Source of the DNA: a virus
IMG/VR virus record: IMGVR_UViG_3300049255_000532
Coordinates: 1-37,884 of that record
DNA length: 37,884 nucleotides
Direction: 5' to 3' (one strand)
The translations under genes and the position numbers were made by a program. The notes below the pieces were generated by a model, which had not been told where the DNA came from, did not search any database, and saw only the letters and a list, made by a program, of their open reading frames with translations. Below are positions 13,211 to 20,766 of this stretch, piece after piece; the stretch's first letter is position 1, and every line of letters starts with the position of its first letter.

Positions 13211-13322
13211 GATGAAAAAGAACTTTTGCGAGAACCCACGCCAGCGCGGGCACGGCCGCGATGCTGCCGTAGAAAGTGCCGGTGAGGAATCCCTGAACGA
13301 ACGCGGGTACTTTCGAATTCAT
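13200..13322 (-). CDS. Small membrane protein upstream of tape measure, 40 residues
   Basis: Reads MNSKVPAFVQGFLTGTFYGS followed by an apolar helix (IAAVPALAWVLAKVLF) and HHGH, so a single membrane-spanning segment with small residues. The start overlaps the stop of the upstream tail completion gene by ATGA, and the end overlaps the tape measure start by 11 nt, which is strong evidence of translation despite the small size. A role in tail assembly or as a tape-measure accessory is possible; nothing in the sequence tells which. Confidence 0.65.
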   Translation of the reverse strand: MNSKVPAFVQGFLTGTFYGSIAAVPALAWVLAKVLFHHGH

Positions 13323-13882
13323 GAGATCAGTTGGTCGATGCGATCGAGCGCTTCGCGCGTGCGCTCAGTGAGAACTTCGACAGCTTCATCGGCCGAAGCA
13401 TCGAAGGCCGGCTTCAGCCAGGGATGCGGTGGCACGTCGTGCGATCCGAATTCCACCTCGACTCCGTTGCGGCGCCGCTGCTTCGCGCTGCCATAGCGTG
13501 ATCGCCACGAATAGCCGGCCTTGCCGTGGCCGAGTTCCACGAACTTCGCGTAGATGCCGGGCGACGTCGTGGTGTCCTGCTGGCCGGCGTAGCGGCCGCG
13601 TTTGCGCGTCTTCACGCCCGGGCCCGGGTAGCCCGGGCCGACCACCACGCGGCTCTTTCGCAGATCGCTCGAGACCTGGACCTGGACGATGATGTCTTCC
13701 TCCAGGTCGCCGGTCCGGCGATGTTCCGCGGCGTTGGCTTCGGCCGCGGCCTGAATCACTTCGCCGGCTTCCTGCAGTCCGTCTCTCGCCACCTCGCGGC
13801 TCAGGACGAGCGGCACCTGGTCCAGCCGGCGCAGCAGCGTCTCGAGCCCTGAAATCTGCGTTACTGTGATTCCGTCCGCCAT
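13319..13882 (-). CDS. Tail completion protein, HK97 gp10-like
   Basis: A 187-residue protein of the HK97 gp10 type, which closes the head-tail joint or tail end. The N-terminus reads ADGITVTQISGLETLLRRLD, followed by the helix EVARDGLQEAGEVIQAAAEA, then an exposed basic segment with a glycine-proline-rich loop (GPGYPGPGVKTRKRGRYAGQ), and IYAKFVELGHGKAGYS, the usual FVE-GT-like motif. The end, PPHPWLKPAFDASADEAVEV, is the characteristic HPFLRPA-like closing helix. The ATG at 13882 is chosen, as upstream codons are arginine-rich shadow sequence. Confidence 0.85.
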   Translation of the reverse strand: MADGITVTQISGLETLLRRLDQVPLVLSREVARDGLQEAGEVIQAAAEANAAEHRRTGDLEEDIIVQVQVSSDLRKSRVVVGPGYPGPGVKTRKRGRYAGQQDTTTSPGIYAKFVELGHGKAGYSWRSRYGSAKQRRRNGVEVEFGSHDVPPHPWLKPAFDASADEAVEVLTERTREALDRIDQLIS

Positions 13883-13938
13883 TGCTCGTCTACGAGGCAA
13901 AACAGGGCCGTTTCCTGCCCCGTACAGCCCCGATCGCC

Positions 13939-14208
13939 CTATTCGAAGGCCTCCAGGGCCATCCCGTCGTCGGCCGCCTCTGCGCGGTCCCGTTCTGTTG
14001 ACTCTGTTGGTTCGGCTTCCACGAAGGCCGTCAGTTCCGAGTCGGCGACCAGGCCGCCCAGGGCTTCGTCGTGCCTGGCGCCGACGTAGAGCTCCATGTC
14101 CGAGTTCAGAATGCGGACCCTGGCGCCTTCGCCGTCGAGATCGAGGATCTCGCACAGCAGCAGGCCCAGCTTGCCCTGGCGCAGCTCCTGGCCGTTGATG
14201 TCGAGCAT
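13939..14208 (-). CDS. Hypothetical tail-module protein, 89 residues
   Basis: Begins MLDINGQELRQGKLGLLLCE and forms a short beta-rich unit of about 50 residues (ARVRILNSDMELYVGARHDE), followed by an acidic tail. It lies between the duplicated-domain protein and the tail completion gene. The beta unit resembles small KOW-like or SH3-like modules, but I cannot name a family. Coding is supported by its composition and the tight spacing (9 nt after the upstream stop). Confidence 0.7.
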   Translation of the reverse strand: MLDINGQELRQGKLGLLLCEILDLDGEGARVRILNSDMELYVGARHDEALGGLVADSELTAFVEAEPTESTERDRAEAADDGMALEAFE

Positions 14209-14217
14209 CGGGAAAAA

Positions 14218-14610
14218 CTAGACGGCCGCGGCGACGCCTTCGAGCTGTTCCGGCTCCGCCCACAGCGATGCCTTGATGCGGCCCTTCAGCGGGCCGGGCG
14301 CGCTGGGATTTTCGCGGCCGAAGGCTTCGACGGCTTCGAGGTTCACCAGTGGCGAGCGGATGCCTCCGATTTTGTTTACGCGGAAATCGAGCGAGAGGGA
14401 ATCGCCGACCTTCGGATCCTTCAGGCTGAGCTGGCTCGGCTTCGCCCACAGCGCGGTTTTGGTGCGCCCTTTCAGTTCTCCGGGCACCTGCGGATTTTCG
14501 TGGCCGTAGGCCTTGACGGTTTCAAGCTGCACCAGGTCGGCGGTCACCGCGATCACGCGGAAGGGAAGCGACACGGTGCCGCCGACTGCGAGAGGTTTTT
14601 CGTTGCTCAT
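14218..14610 (-). CDS. Hypothetical protein made of two tandem copies of one domain
   Basis: A 130-residue protein in which the first half (residues about 8-61) and second half (68-125) are clear repeats. The shared pattern is VG...SL.FRV, then a strand with V-LE-V-A-G-ENP-PG, then LKGR-K-ALWA-P-QL. Both copies keep the order HENPQVPGELKGRTKTALWA and RENPSAPGPLKGRIKASLWA. AGGAG precedes the ATG. It lies directly downstream of the tail assembly chaperone GT. The fold is probably a small beta domain; I do not recognise the family and infer only a tail-related role from position. Confidence 0.8.
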   Translation of the reverse strand: MSNEKPLAVGGTVSLPFRVIAVTADLVQLETVKAYGHENPQVPGELKGRTKTALWAKPSQLSLKDPKVGDSLSLDFRVNKIGGIRSPLVNLEAVEAFGRENPSAPGPLKGRIKASLWAEPEQLEGVAAAV

Positions 14611-14622
14611 TTGGGAATTCTC

Positions 14623-15551
14623 CTAGGTTGCGATATTGCTGAAGCTGGACTCCAGCTGTTTTTTAAACACGACCATCTCTTGCGGGTCAACGTCGAAAGT
14701 TTCGCCGGCCTCGAGCGCTTCGACAAACGCGAGCATCTCGTCGCGATCGTTCTTCGCGCCTGGCATGAAGTCCGCCGGCTTCCACGGGTCGTCGTCCGGG
14801 TCGCGATGAATGTTCGCCAGCACCGAGCAGATCATGGCGGCCGGCGCGAACTGTTCACGCCACTGGTTCTGTTCCTCTTCGAGCAGCAGGTTCAGCTCGC
14901 GCGGCGAGCACGTCAGGAATTCTGCAGGCTCAAATCCGTAACGGAGTCTGGCGTGAGCCCAGAGTCGTTCGAGGTCAGGAGGGTCGGCCGGTTTTCCTCC
15001 GCCGGCTCGCCCGGCGGTGCCACGTTTTTTTCCGTCGCCGGCTTCGCCTTCGGAAACCAGGCCGTGAGCGCCGTAAACATTTTCTCGTTGATCGCTCGCG
15101 TGTAAGAGCAGAGGCCGATCTTTTCCTCGAGTTCTTCCAGGGTGAAGGGTGAGAGCCAGGTCTTTCCGTCCGGCTGCTTCACATGCATGCCGCACCATAG
15201 GCAAGCCAGCCAGCGCTCAGGGTCGATATTCAAATCGATCTTGCGCCAGCTTTCAAATAGAAAGAGACTTTCACCGAGCAGCGCATCCTCTGCTCGAAAG
15301 CCGATGCACAGCAGTGCGTCCTGGTCGCCCAGGCGAATCAGCGACGCGCCGCTGTGGCTGGATTTCCGGACTCCACAAATACAGCGCGGATCCGGATCTT
15401 CCGGCCGCGGCCGGCTGCGTTCGATGCGGGCCGTCTCGCGCTGGTAGGCGATGACGGCACGCATCGGATAGGAGAGCGCCACCACGCGCCCTGCGATCGT
15501 GGCTTCGACTGGAGCTGGTGCGAGTAGTTCTTCCGTCACTGAGCGCTCCAT
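14623..15551 (-). CDS. Tail assembly chaperone GT (product of -1 frameshift)
   Basis: The full-length chaperone arises when ribosomes slip back one base at A AAA AAC (15024-15030), in register for the frame that starts at ATG 15551. Of 309 residues, 176 come from the first frame and 133 from the second. The second part, T, has the expected pattern: RLRYGFEPAEFLTCSPREL, a helix QWREQFAPAAMICSVLANIH, and DDDPWKPADFMPG, like the ANxNR...DF end of T domains in other siphophages. GT binds the tape measure and tail tube during assembly and is not in the virion. The second frame is open from 15204 and lacks a good start of its own, as expected for frameshift expression. Confidence 0.82.
14913..15551 (-). 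CDS. Tail assembly chaperone G (unshifted product)
   Basis: A 212-residue protein, the G form made without frameshifting. It begins MERSVTEELLAPAPVEATIA and shows a beta-rich start usual for these chaperones, followed by helices. Unusually for G, it has a Cys-rich middle (RCICGVRKSSHSG near residues 55-67 and CLWCGM near 115-120), four cysteines that could form a zinc site. After the slippery site, the C-terminal 36 residues (to SVTDLSLQNS) are a disordered tail. Its ATG overlaps the stop of the tail tube gene (TAATG), and the neighbouring tape measure module fits. Confidence 0.78.
   Translation of the reverse strand: MERSVTEELLAPAPVEATIAGRVVALSYPMRAVIAYQRETARIERSRPRPEDPDPRCICGVRKSSHSGASLIRLGDQDALLCIGFRAEDALLGESLFLFESWRKIDLNIDPERWLACLWCGMHVKQPDGKTWLSPFTLEELEEKIGLCSYTRAINEKMFTALTAWFPKAKPATEKNVAPPGEPAEENRPTLLTSNDSGLTPDSVTDLSLQNS
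15024..15030 (-). promoter_or_regulatory. Slippery heptamer for -1 programmed frameshift
   Basis: On the minus strand the codons read GAA AAA AAC, so the A AAA AAC heptamer sits in the correct zero-frame register. Slipping by -1 joins the G frame to the T frame and gives KKRGTAG across the junction. GC-rich sequence follows directly and may fold as a stimulatory structure. Position and product match the usual siphophage arrangement. Confidence 0.85.
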
Positions 15552-15997
15552 TACGACCAGGTCACGGTGACCGGGCCGGAGATCTTCACCGAGCCTTTGC
15601 CCGTGATGGCCTTGTCGAAGGTCACATCGATATCGAAGCTGGCCGAGTAGCCCTGGAAGATCAGCGTCGAGCCGTCGGTGGTGGTGAGGCGCCAGTATTG
15701 TAACGAAGACGACGGGCTTGCCTGCAGGCCGGTCAGCAGCCCTTCCGTTGTCGGATCCGCCGGGTTGACGACGAAATCGAAGGTGCAGGTGTCGGCCTCG
15801 ACCATCGTCTTGATGATTTCCTGGTAGACGGCGCCGCCGCCGATGGCTGGACTGTCGAGGTTGGTGATGTCGTCGGTTTTGATTTTGCCGGCCGACAGCT
15901 TCACGTTCTTGCACTGCGCGACGTTCGTGTAGCTCGATCCGGAGGTTCCTCCGTTGGCGAGTTTCGAACCGAAGCCAGGAAAGGCAATGGTTGACAT
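15551..15997 (-). CDS. Tail tube protein (paralogue 1)
   Basis: A 148-residue major tail protein, a beta-sandwich that stacks into the tail tube. Features: MSTIAFPGFGSKL at the start, VAQCKNVKLSAGKIKTDDIT (the common VK-sensor strand), a YQEIIKTMVEADTCTFDF segment, and the closing strands FDIDVTFDKAITGKGSVKI and GPVTVTW. It precedes the G/GT gene, as in most siphophages. The neighbouring gene 16022-16450 encodes a clear relative with the same strand order (VSEYVPWDVKFDKAIAFSAK and VRVSG). One may be the main tube and the other a variant or tail-end protein. Confidence 0.87.
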   Translation of the reverse strand: MSTIAFPGFGSKLANGGTSGSSYTNVAQCKNVKLSAGKIKTDDITNLDSPAIGGGAVYQEIIKTMVEADTCTFDFVVNPADPTTEGLLTGLQASPSSSLQYWRLTTTDGSTLIFQGYSASFDIDVTFDKAITGKGSVKISGPVTVTWS

Positions 15998-16021
15998 GGT
16001 GGTTCTCCTTTGAAGTTTTGT

Positions 16022-16450
16022 TTAGGCGTTGCCGGCAGGACCGCTGAGTGCGCCCGAGACGCGGACCTTCGCGCTGAATGCGATCGCTTTATCGAACTTC
16101 ACATCCCACGGCACGTACTCGGAAACGAAGCCGAAAAAGTTGTATTGCGTTCCGTCGCTCAGAATCACCTGGCAGGGAACAGTCGCCAGCGAACCGTGGG
16201 CAGCGCCCAGCTGCAGGATCTGGCCGTTCGCCGGATCGAGCACTCCGTCCATCTCGATCTCGCCGGAGGAGATGCGCGTCGGAATCGGCCGGTCGAAATT
16301 GTCCGGCGTGAGCACGTTGGTCTGGTCCTGCACCGTCGCCTTCGAGCCCGAGACCTTGAAGCTGCGCAGCTGCGCGACCTCGAGCATCGCGGCGCCGGAA
16401 AGCTGCATGTAAAATTTCGAGCCGTAGCCAGGTTGTGCTTTTGTGGTCAC
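16022..16450 (-). CDS. Tail tube protein (paralogue 2)
   Basis: A 142-residue protein related to the tail tube protein immediately downstream. Shared features: GSKF near residue 10, VAQLRSFKVSGSKATVQDQ (compare VAQCKNVKLSAGKIKTDDI), an ISSGEIEMDGVLDPANGQIL strand pair, and PWDVKFDKAIAFSAKVRVSG. GTG start, with its GTGA overlapping the stop of the DUF3168-like gene. Two tail tube genes in a row are unusual; possible roles are a second ring type, a tail terminator or a decorated variant. Confidence 0.8.
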   Translation of the reverse strand: MTTKAQPGYGSKFYMQLSGAAMLEVAQLRSFKVSGSKATVQDQTNVLTPDNFDRPIPTRISSGEIEMDGVLDPANGQILQLGAAHGSLATVPCQVILSDGTQYNFFGFVSEYVPWDVKFDKAIAFSAKVRVSGALSGPAGNA

Positions 16451-16878
16451 GAGGCTTCGGTGTAGAAGGCCTGCAGGCGCACCAGCGCGCGATAGAGTCT
16501 TCCGTCCGGACCGGCGCCTTCTTCAAACGGCATATCCCGATCGGCGGTGACGTTTACAAATTGAATCGTGGTTCCGTCCGGCAGTATGCCGGCGTTGAAC
16601 GTTTCCACCAGATAAGTTTTCGCCGCCCTGGTAAGTGCGGTCGCCGCTTCTTGCGTGTCTGCATAGCCGTCGAGCTGGATCTCGCCATCGATCAAATCGC
16701 TGATGCCGTCGAGCGTTGCTTCGGCCGGCGGCGCGCCGACGCGGTTGAGCACCAGGTGCGGCCGCGGTGGCTGCTTCACCGCGCTGTTAATAAAAATGCT
16801 CAGGGCCGGCGGCGACGCCAGGTTCTGCGTCACCGCGGGCGCGAGCAGCAGCTGCGCGTAGATGCCGGGCAGGATCAT
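16447..16878 (-). CDS. Tail completion / terminator protein (DUF3168-like)
   Basis: A 143-residue protein in the tail terminator slot, upstream of the tail tube genes. It follows the DUF3168 order: an N-terminal helix (MILPGIYAQLLLAPAVTQNL), a segment PPRPHLVLNRVGAPPAEATL, a strand-rich centre (EIQLDGYADTQEAATALTRA) and the closing strands around RLYRALVRLQAFYTEAS. Proteins of this type cap the tail and dock it to the head. The stop overlaps the GTG of the tail tube paralogue by 4 nt, and the start overlaps the stop of the upstream beta-helix gene. Confidence 0.78.
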   Translation of the reverse strand: MILPGIYAQLLLAPAVTQNLASPPALSIFINSAVKQPPRPHLVLNRVGAPPAEATLDGISDLIDGEIQLDGYADTQEAATALTRAAKTYLVETFNAGILPDGTTIQFVNVTADRDMPFEEGAGPDGRLYRALVRLQAFYTEAS

Positions 16879-18515
16879 CAGTTGACCGGCGTGCAGACCG
16901 CCGGCGCCCCACCGAACTCATACGCGCCAATGTCCCAGGCCCCAGAAGATGGCCGCGGATTTGTCGCTGCTCGCCCCACTCCCGTGATGGTGTGGTTGGA
17001 GACGTTGTAGGTCACGCCATAGGACGTGTCTTGCATGCAGGCTGCTTGCGCGTTGGCGTTGACTGTGGCGTTCGAGGTCGCTCCGCTGCCGATCGTCGTG
17101 CAGAGCGAGGCTTCGTTCGTGCCCGCGCCCACGGTGGAACCGGTGCCCAGAGTCGGAATGAAAGAGTACGTCGCTCCCGTCAGCGAATAGCCTTGAGAAT
17201 TCGCCGCGGCCTTCGATTGCGGCAGATTGGTTTTGAAGTTGTTTGTGCCTGCCGTTGGCGCGATCCAGCTGTTGCCCGTGGTGGTCGTGATGCAGTGGGT
17301 GTTGATCCAGTTCGCGGTGTTAAGACTGCCGCTGCTCCGGCCGCAATTTCCGCCGGGTGTGCCCGAGTCCACTCCGCCCTCGGCGGTGTTATTGACCCAA
17401 AAGGTTACATTCGATGAGCCGTTGTTGCCTTCGTACATTTGCATCATGTTCCCGCCGTCCATGTCCGGCAGTACGTTGTTGAAGGCGTAGCTGGTCAGCG
17501 AGTTCGGCCCCATCTGGAAGTCGACCACTCCCACGTTGCGGCCGTGCTGGACGACGTTGCCGTAGAGCACCATCGCCGAGCCGCTCTCGCCATTCGACTC
17601 GAACATGTTTTCGTGATCGGTGCCGTTGTCGGGAGACAGGACCTGCCACTCGATGACGTTGTTGTGGAAGTCGATCGGGTTATTGAGAACCACGCTGCTC
17701 CCGCCGAAGTAGCCGATGTAGTTCATAAAAATCTGCCGCGGGCCGTACTGGATCGCGGTGAAGGTGCATGGCCCTGGCGGCGTGCAGGTGTCGGAATTGT
17801 CGAGAACGTTGTGGTGCAGGGTTGAGGTGTTGTCGTCTCCCGAGGAAGGCCAGCCGATATATTGCGGAGTGTGGCTTCCGTCGTGCGCGCTGTTCGAGCC
17901 GTGAAAATAATTTTCGTAGAGGTGGTCGTCAGAGTTTCCTGTGCCGGCGCGATTGATCGCGTAAACGTTGGCGATGGTGGCTGCAGACTGATTGTTGAAA
18001 ATGCCCGTCCACTCCAGGTTGTCGATATCGACGAACGTGGCGCTCAGTGCCATCTGCGCCGAGCAAGTCCCACTGCAGGAAATGATCGGCCGAGTCCACG
18101 ATGCCCCAGTGAACCAGGCCGGGTCGTAGCCGAGATAGATCGGGTGACCGCTGGCGCCGCTGTGACTCCACGTCCACAGCGCCGTGGTCGAGTCCCACGT
18201 CACTCCGCCCTTGAAAATGAAACCGGTGCCAGTGGAGATCGAAGCCGACGAACAATTATTGGCGCAGCCGGCCATGCCTGGTGCGTGCTTCCACGCTGCG
18301 CCTTCGCTGGTCCCTGCGTTCGTGTCTGCTCCGCCGACAAAGTCGATGAAGTAGCAGCCGTTGTTGATGCCGATTCCCGCGAGCGTGCTGGCGCTGGTTG
18401 CCCCATAGACCGGCTCCATACGACCTGAGTCCGATGGGCAGGTGCCGCCCGCAGCGAAAGCGGAGAGCGGGGCGAGTGCGCCCAGCAGAATGAGTGCTAG
18501 ATTTCTCAGGATCAT
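16878..18515 (-). CDS. Secreted parallel beta-helix protein
   Basis: A 545-residue protein with a Sec-type signal peptide (MILRNLALILLGALAPLSAF, cleavage near AFAAG). After a Cys-containing start it shows repeated short strands with asparagine and glycine turns (VYAINRAGTGNSDDHLYENY; LHHNVLDNSD; FHNNVIEWQV; LYGNVVQHGR; YAFNNVLPDM), the rung pattern of right-handed beta-helices as in polysaccharide lyases. It ends in GAWDIGAYEFGG, the usual end of secreted beta-helix proteins. An EPS-degrading or sugar-binding function is likely by analogy but not proven. It is unusual between tail completion and head completion genes. The ATG at 18515 overlaps the upstream stop (ATGA); upstream residues are shadow sequence. 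Confidence 0.75.
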   Translation of the reverse strand: MILRNLALILLGALAPLSAFAAGGTCPSDSGRMEPVYGATSASTLAGIGINNGCYFIDFVGGADTNAGTSEGAAWKHAPGMAGCANNCSSASISTGTGFIFKGGVTWDSTTALWTWSHSGASGHPIYLGYDPAWFTGASWTRPIISCSGTCSAQMALSATFVDIDNLEWTGIFNNQSAATIANVYAINRAGTGNSDDHLYENYFHGSNSAHDGSHTPQYIGWPSSGDDNTSTLHHNVLDNSDTCTPPGPCTFTAIQYGPRQIFMNYIGYFGGSSVVLNNPIDFHNNVIEWQVLSPDNGTDHENMFESNGESGSAMVLYGNVVQHGRNVGVVDFQMGPNSLTSYAFNNVLPDMDGGNMMQMYEGNNGSSNVTFWVNNTAEGGVDSGTPGGNCGRSSGSLNTANWINTHCITTTTGNSWIAPTAGTNNFKTNLPQSKAAANSQGYSLTGATYSFIPTLGTGSTVGAGTNEASLCTTIGSGATSNATVNANAQAACMQDTSYGVTYNVSNHTITGVGRAATNPRPSSGAWDIGAYEFGGAPAVCTPVN

Positions 18516-19909
18516 TGAACGTAGGTGAGCCATCCGACGACGGTCGGAGTCGTGCCGGTGAGGATGTAGCAGAGCGCGTCGCCGACCGGAACGACCGGCC
18601 CTGGCGAGGTCCACATGATGCCGGGCGCCGCGGTCGTCAGAGCAACCGGCTGCGTGAGAATTGTCGTTCCCGTCGCGCAGTTGGTGCCGGTGCCATATTC
18701 GAATTCGATCGTCGGCGTGGTTCCACCGCCCTGCAGATAAGCGCCGCAGATGTAAATCTTTTTTCCGGCCGCGAGCGCGATCAGCTGCGTCAGGGTCGAG
18801 CCTGAAAGGTTGAGCGGCGTAGAGGCAAAGCTCGAGTTGTTGCTGGTGCAGCCGTTGGTGGTCGTGCGAAACGCGACGTAGAGATTGCCGGAACCGTCGG
18901 ACTGCAGCGGCAGAGTTTGCCCGTTCGAAGGTGAAGGCGCAGCGGTGTTGGAAATGGTGCCGACGATCTTCGTGTCGGAGGGCGCCGTTCCTGGCACCGT
19001 TCCCACCATGTCGTCAGCTTCGCTCGAGTCGTTCGAGACAGTGACACGCGCCACGCCGTTGCCACTCGCTCCTGTGCCGGTCGCGACAGCGTTGCCGCCG
19101 ACGTTCTTCACGTTTTGATCGAGGACTCCAGCGGTACCGAATGCCGTGCCGTCAGCTCCGAGCAGGTTCACATCCAATCCAAACTTCGACGTATAGGTCG
19201 ACGAATTCGAGGTGAGCGCGTTGCCGGCTCCATCTTGAGTGCGCGTGCTCCACGTGCCACTCTGCGTCACCGCGGGAATATTGGTGATGAAAGCGTTGAC
19301 GCCGGGCACCAGCACGGCGCCGGGAGAAGTTCCATAGTTCGCCATCGCGCCCAGCGTTCCGCCTCCCCATGTGGTGATCGCGCTCGAACCGCTGCAGCCG
19401 GTCTTGCAGTCGACGTTCACGTAGCCGGATCCGTCGACGGGCGAAACAATCGTCACGCTCGATCCGCCGCCGCTCGATGGATTCTGCGTGTAGCCGAGCA
19501 GCACAAACGTCACTGATCCGCTGCCGGTTATCGAGTAAGTCAGCTGCGCGCGCACGTTCTGTGTCGCGCTGGTAGTCGTATAGACGCCGGTCGATGTGCA
19601 GGTCTGCGAGCTGACGATCGAGCCGGTCGAGAATGATCCGCCTGGGATAGCCCCACCATCGACGGTGACGCTGCAGGCAGAGACCGTTCCGTTCACGACC
19701 CACTGCACCATGTAGTACTGCAGGCCGCTGACGGTGAAATTGTTCATCGAGCCGCTGCCGGCGGTGACGGAAGGCCATGCCAGCCCGAGCTGGAAGGGTT
19801 CGCCGGAAACCAGCGAGAGCGGAGTGCCTTGCTGTGCCTGTCCTGGGACGAGGCAGAGCGCGAGAAACAGCAGCAGTCCGATCGGCAAAAATAAACGATT
19901 GTTCTTCAT
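18512..19909 (-). CDS. Secreted-type structural protein with beta-rich repeats
   Basis: A 465-residue protein starting MKNNRLFLPIGLLLFLALCL with cleavage probable near GQAQQG, so a Sec signal peptide. The mature part is strand- and glycine-rich without charged helices. One stretch (LDQNVKNVGGNAVATGTGAS, then ARVTVSNDSS) matches a motif order common in phage structural proteins from metagenomes. The C-terminal 140 residues form another beta domain with cysteines (CTSNNSS, ICGAYLQ, CATGT, CYILTG). It lies 14 nt after the head-closure gene's stop. Its role could be head decoration or an exported adhesin. Confidence 0.72.
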   Translation of the reverse strand: MKNNRLFLPIGLLLFLALCLVPGQAQQGTPLSLVSGEPFQLGLAWPSVTAGSGSMNNFTVSGLQYYMVQWVVNGTVSACSVTVDGGAIPGGSFSTGSIVSSQTCTSTGVYTTTSATQNVRAQLTYSITGSGSVTFVLLGYTQNPSSGGGSSVTIVSPVDGSGYVNVDCKTGCSGSSAITTWGGGTLGAMANYGTSPGAVLVPGVNAFITNIPAVTQSGTWSTRTQDGAGNALTSNSSTYTSKFGLDVNLLGADGTAFGTAGVLDQNVKNVGGNAVATGTGASGNGVARVTVSNDSSEADDMVGTVPGTAPSDTKIVGTISNTAAPSPSNGQTLPLQSDGSGNLYVAFRTTTNGCTSNNSSFASTPLNLSGSTLTQLIALAAGKKIYICGAYLQGGGTTPTIEFEYGTGTNCATGTTILTQPVALTTAAPGIMWTSPGPVVPVGDALCYILTGTTPTVVGWLTYVQ

Positions 19910-19923
19910 GAGATAAATGTCTC

Positions 19924-20307
19924 CTATGACGCGCTGCCCGCGTTTTGATTGATCTCGAAGGCCATGATGCGCAGCTCGACGCGGCGTTCGTCGGGATCTT
20001 CGATGGCCACGATTTGAAAAGTTCGCAAGGTGCCGAAGTCGTACATGCCGATCGTCATGCTCTCGAGCACGCCCGGCTGATAGGGCACGGTGACCAGGTG
20101 ACTGACGCGCTGCCCGATCTGCTGGGCCTTGTCGAGCTCCTGGCCGCTGAGCGCGCGCACCGATGCCCAGGAGTTGCCATAAGCGCTTGCCTGGACTCCG
20201 GCCGTGGGATTCGCTGGATTGTTAAACGTGATCCAGCGATCCATTGCGCCGCGGCTGGTGTACTGCCCAGGCCCAGGCGGCCGCCCACTCAGTCTTGGCA
20301 GCGGCAT
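19924..20307 (-). CDS. Head-tail joining / head closure protein (SPP1 gp16-like)
   Basis: A 127-residue protein of the head-tail joining family, whose ring closes the portal-adaptor channel. The order is characteristic: WITFNNPANPTAGVQ, SWASVRALSGQELDKAQQIG, VSHLVTVPYQPGV, then TFQIVAIEDPDERRVELRIM. The ATG at 20307 abuts the stop of 20308-20742. The location near the gp6-like connector agrees with its role, though an exported-type gene separates the two. Confidence 0.87.
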   Translation of the reverse strand: MPLPRLSGRPPGPGQYTSRGAMDRWITFNNPANPTAGVQASAYGNSWASVRALSGQELDKAQQIGQRVSHLVTVPYQPGVLESMTIGMYDFGTLRTFQIVAIEDPDERRVELRIMAFEINQNAGSAS

Positions 20308-20742
20308 CTAGTTGAATTGCACGATCGCGAACTTCACTGCGGCGTTGCTGCAGGTCATGCTCACCGTCGATCCCGAAACCCAGCCAGTCTGGTACTTCAT
20401 TTCGACGGCTGCGATCACGCCAGCGGCGACGGAATAGCTGGTCAGGGATGTGTCGCTTCGGCCGAGCTGGTCGGCGACGCTCGTGATGGTGATGGTATAG
20501 GTGCTGCCGCCGGTGTTGTTGATCAGCACGATCTCGCGGCCGGTCGATGCGAAAGAGTTTCCGTTGACCGTGTCGCACGCCGTGAAGGTGAGCGTGAGCT
20601 GGCCGGCAGAGACGGCGACGTTGTTGATAATCAGCTGTTGCGTGGTCAGCGCAGTCGGAGTCGCGAATGCGGCCGTGACGAACATCAGCACGATCGCGAC
20701 GGCAGCGGTGAATTTACGGAACGGCGAGTGAGTGAATTTCAT
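20308..20742 (-). CDS. Small signal-peptide protein in head-tail module
   Basis: A 144-residue protein with a Sec signal (KFTAAVAIVLMFVTAAFATP, cleavage near AFA-TP). The mature 115 residues are a strand-rich domain: NNVAVSAGQLTLTFTACDTV, then GREIVLINNTGGSTYTITIT and VAAGVIAAVEMKYQTGW. This beta pattern resembles small virion surface domains in environmental phages. Two cysteines (TACD, MTCS) could pair after export. It sits directly between the gp6-like connector and the head closure protein, where a cytoplasmic gene would normally be expected. Confidence 0.72.
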   Translation of the reverse strand: MKFTHSPFRKFTAAVAIVLMFVTAAFATPTALTTQQLIINNVAVSAGQLTLTFTACDTVNGNSFASTGREIVLINNTGGSTYTITITSVADQLGRSDTSLTSYSVAAGVIAAVEMKYQTGWVSGSTVSMTCSNAAVKFAIVQFN

Positions 20743-20766
20743 TGGGTGAGTTTCTCCTGTTCGGTT

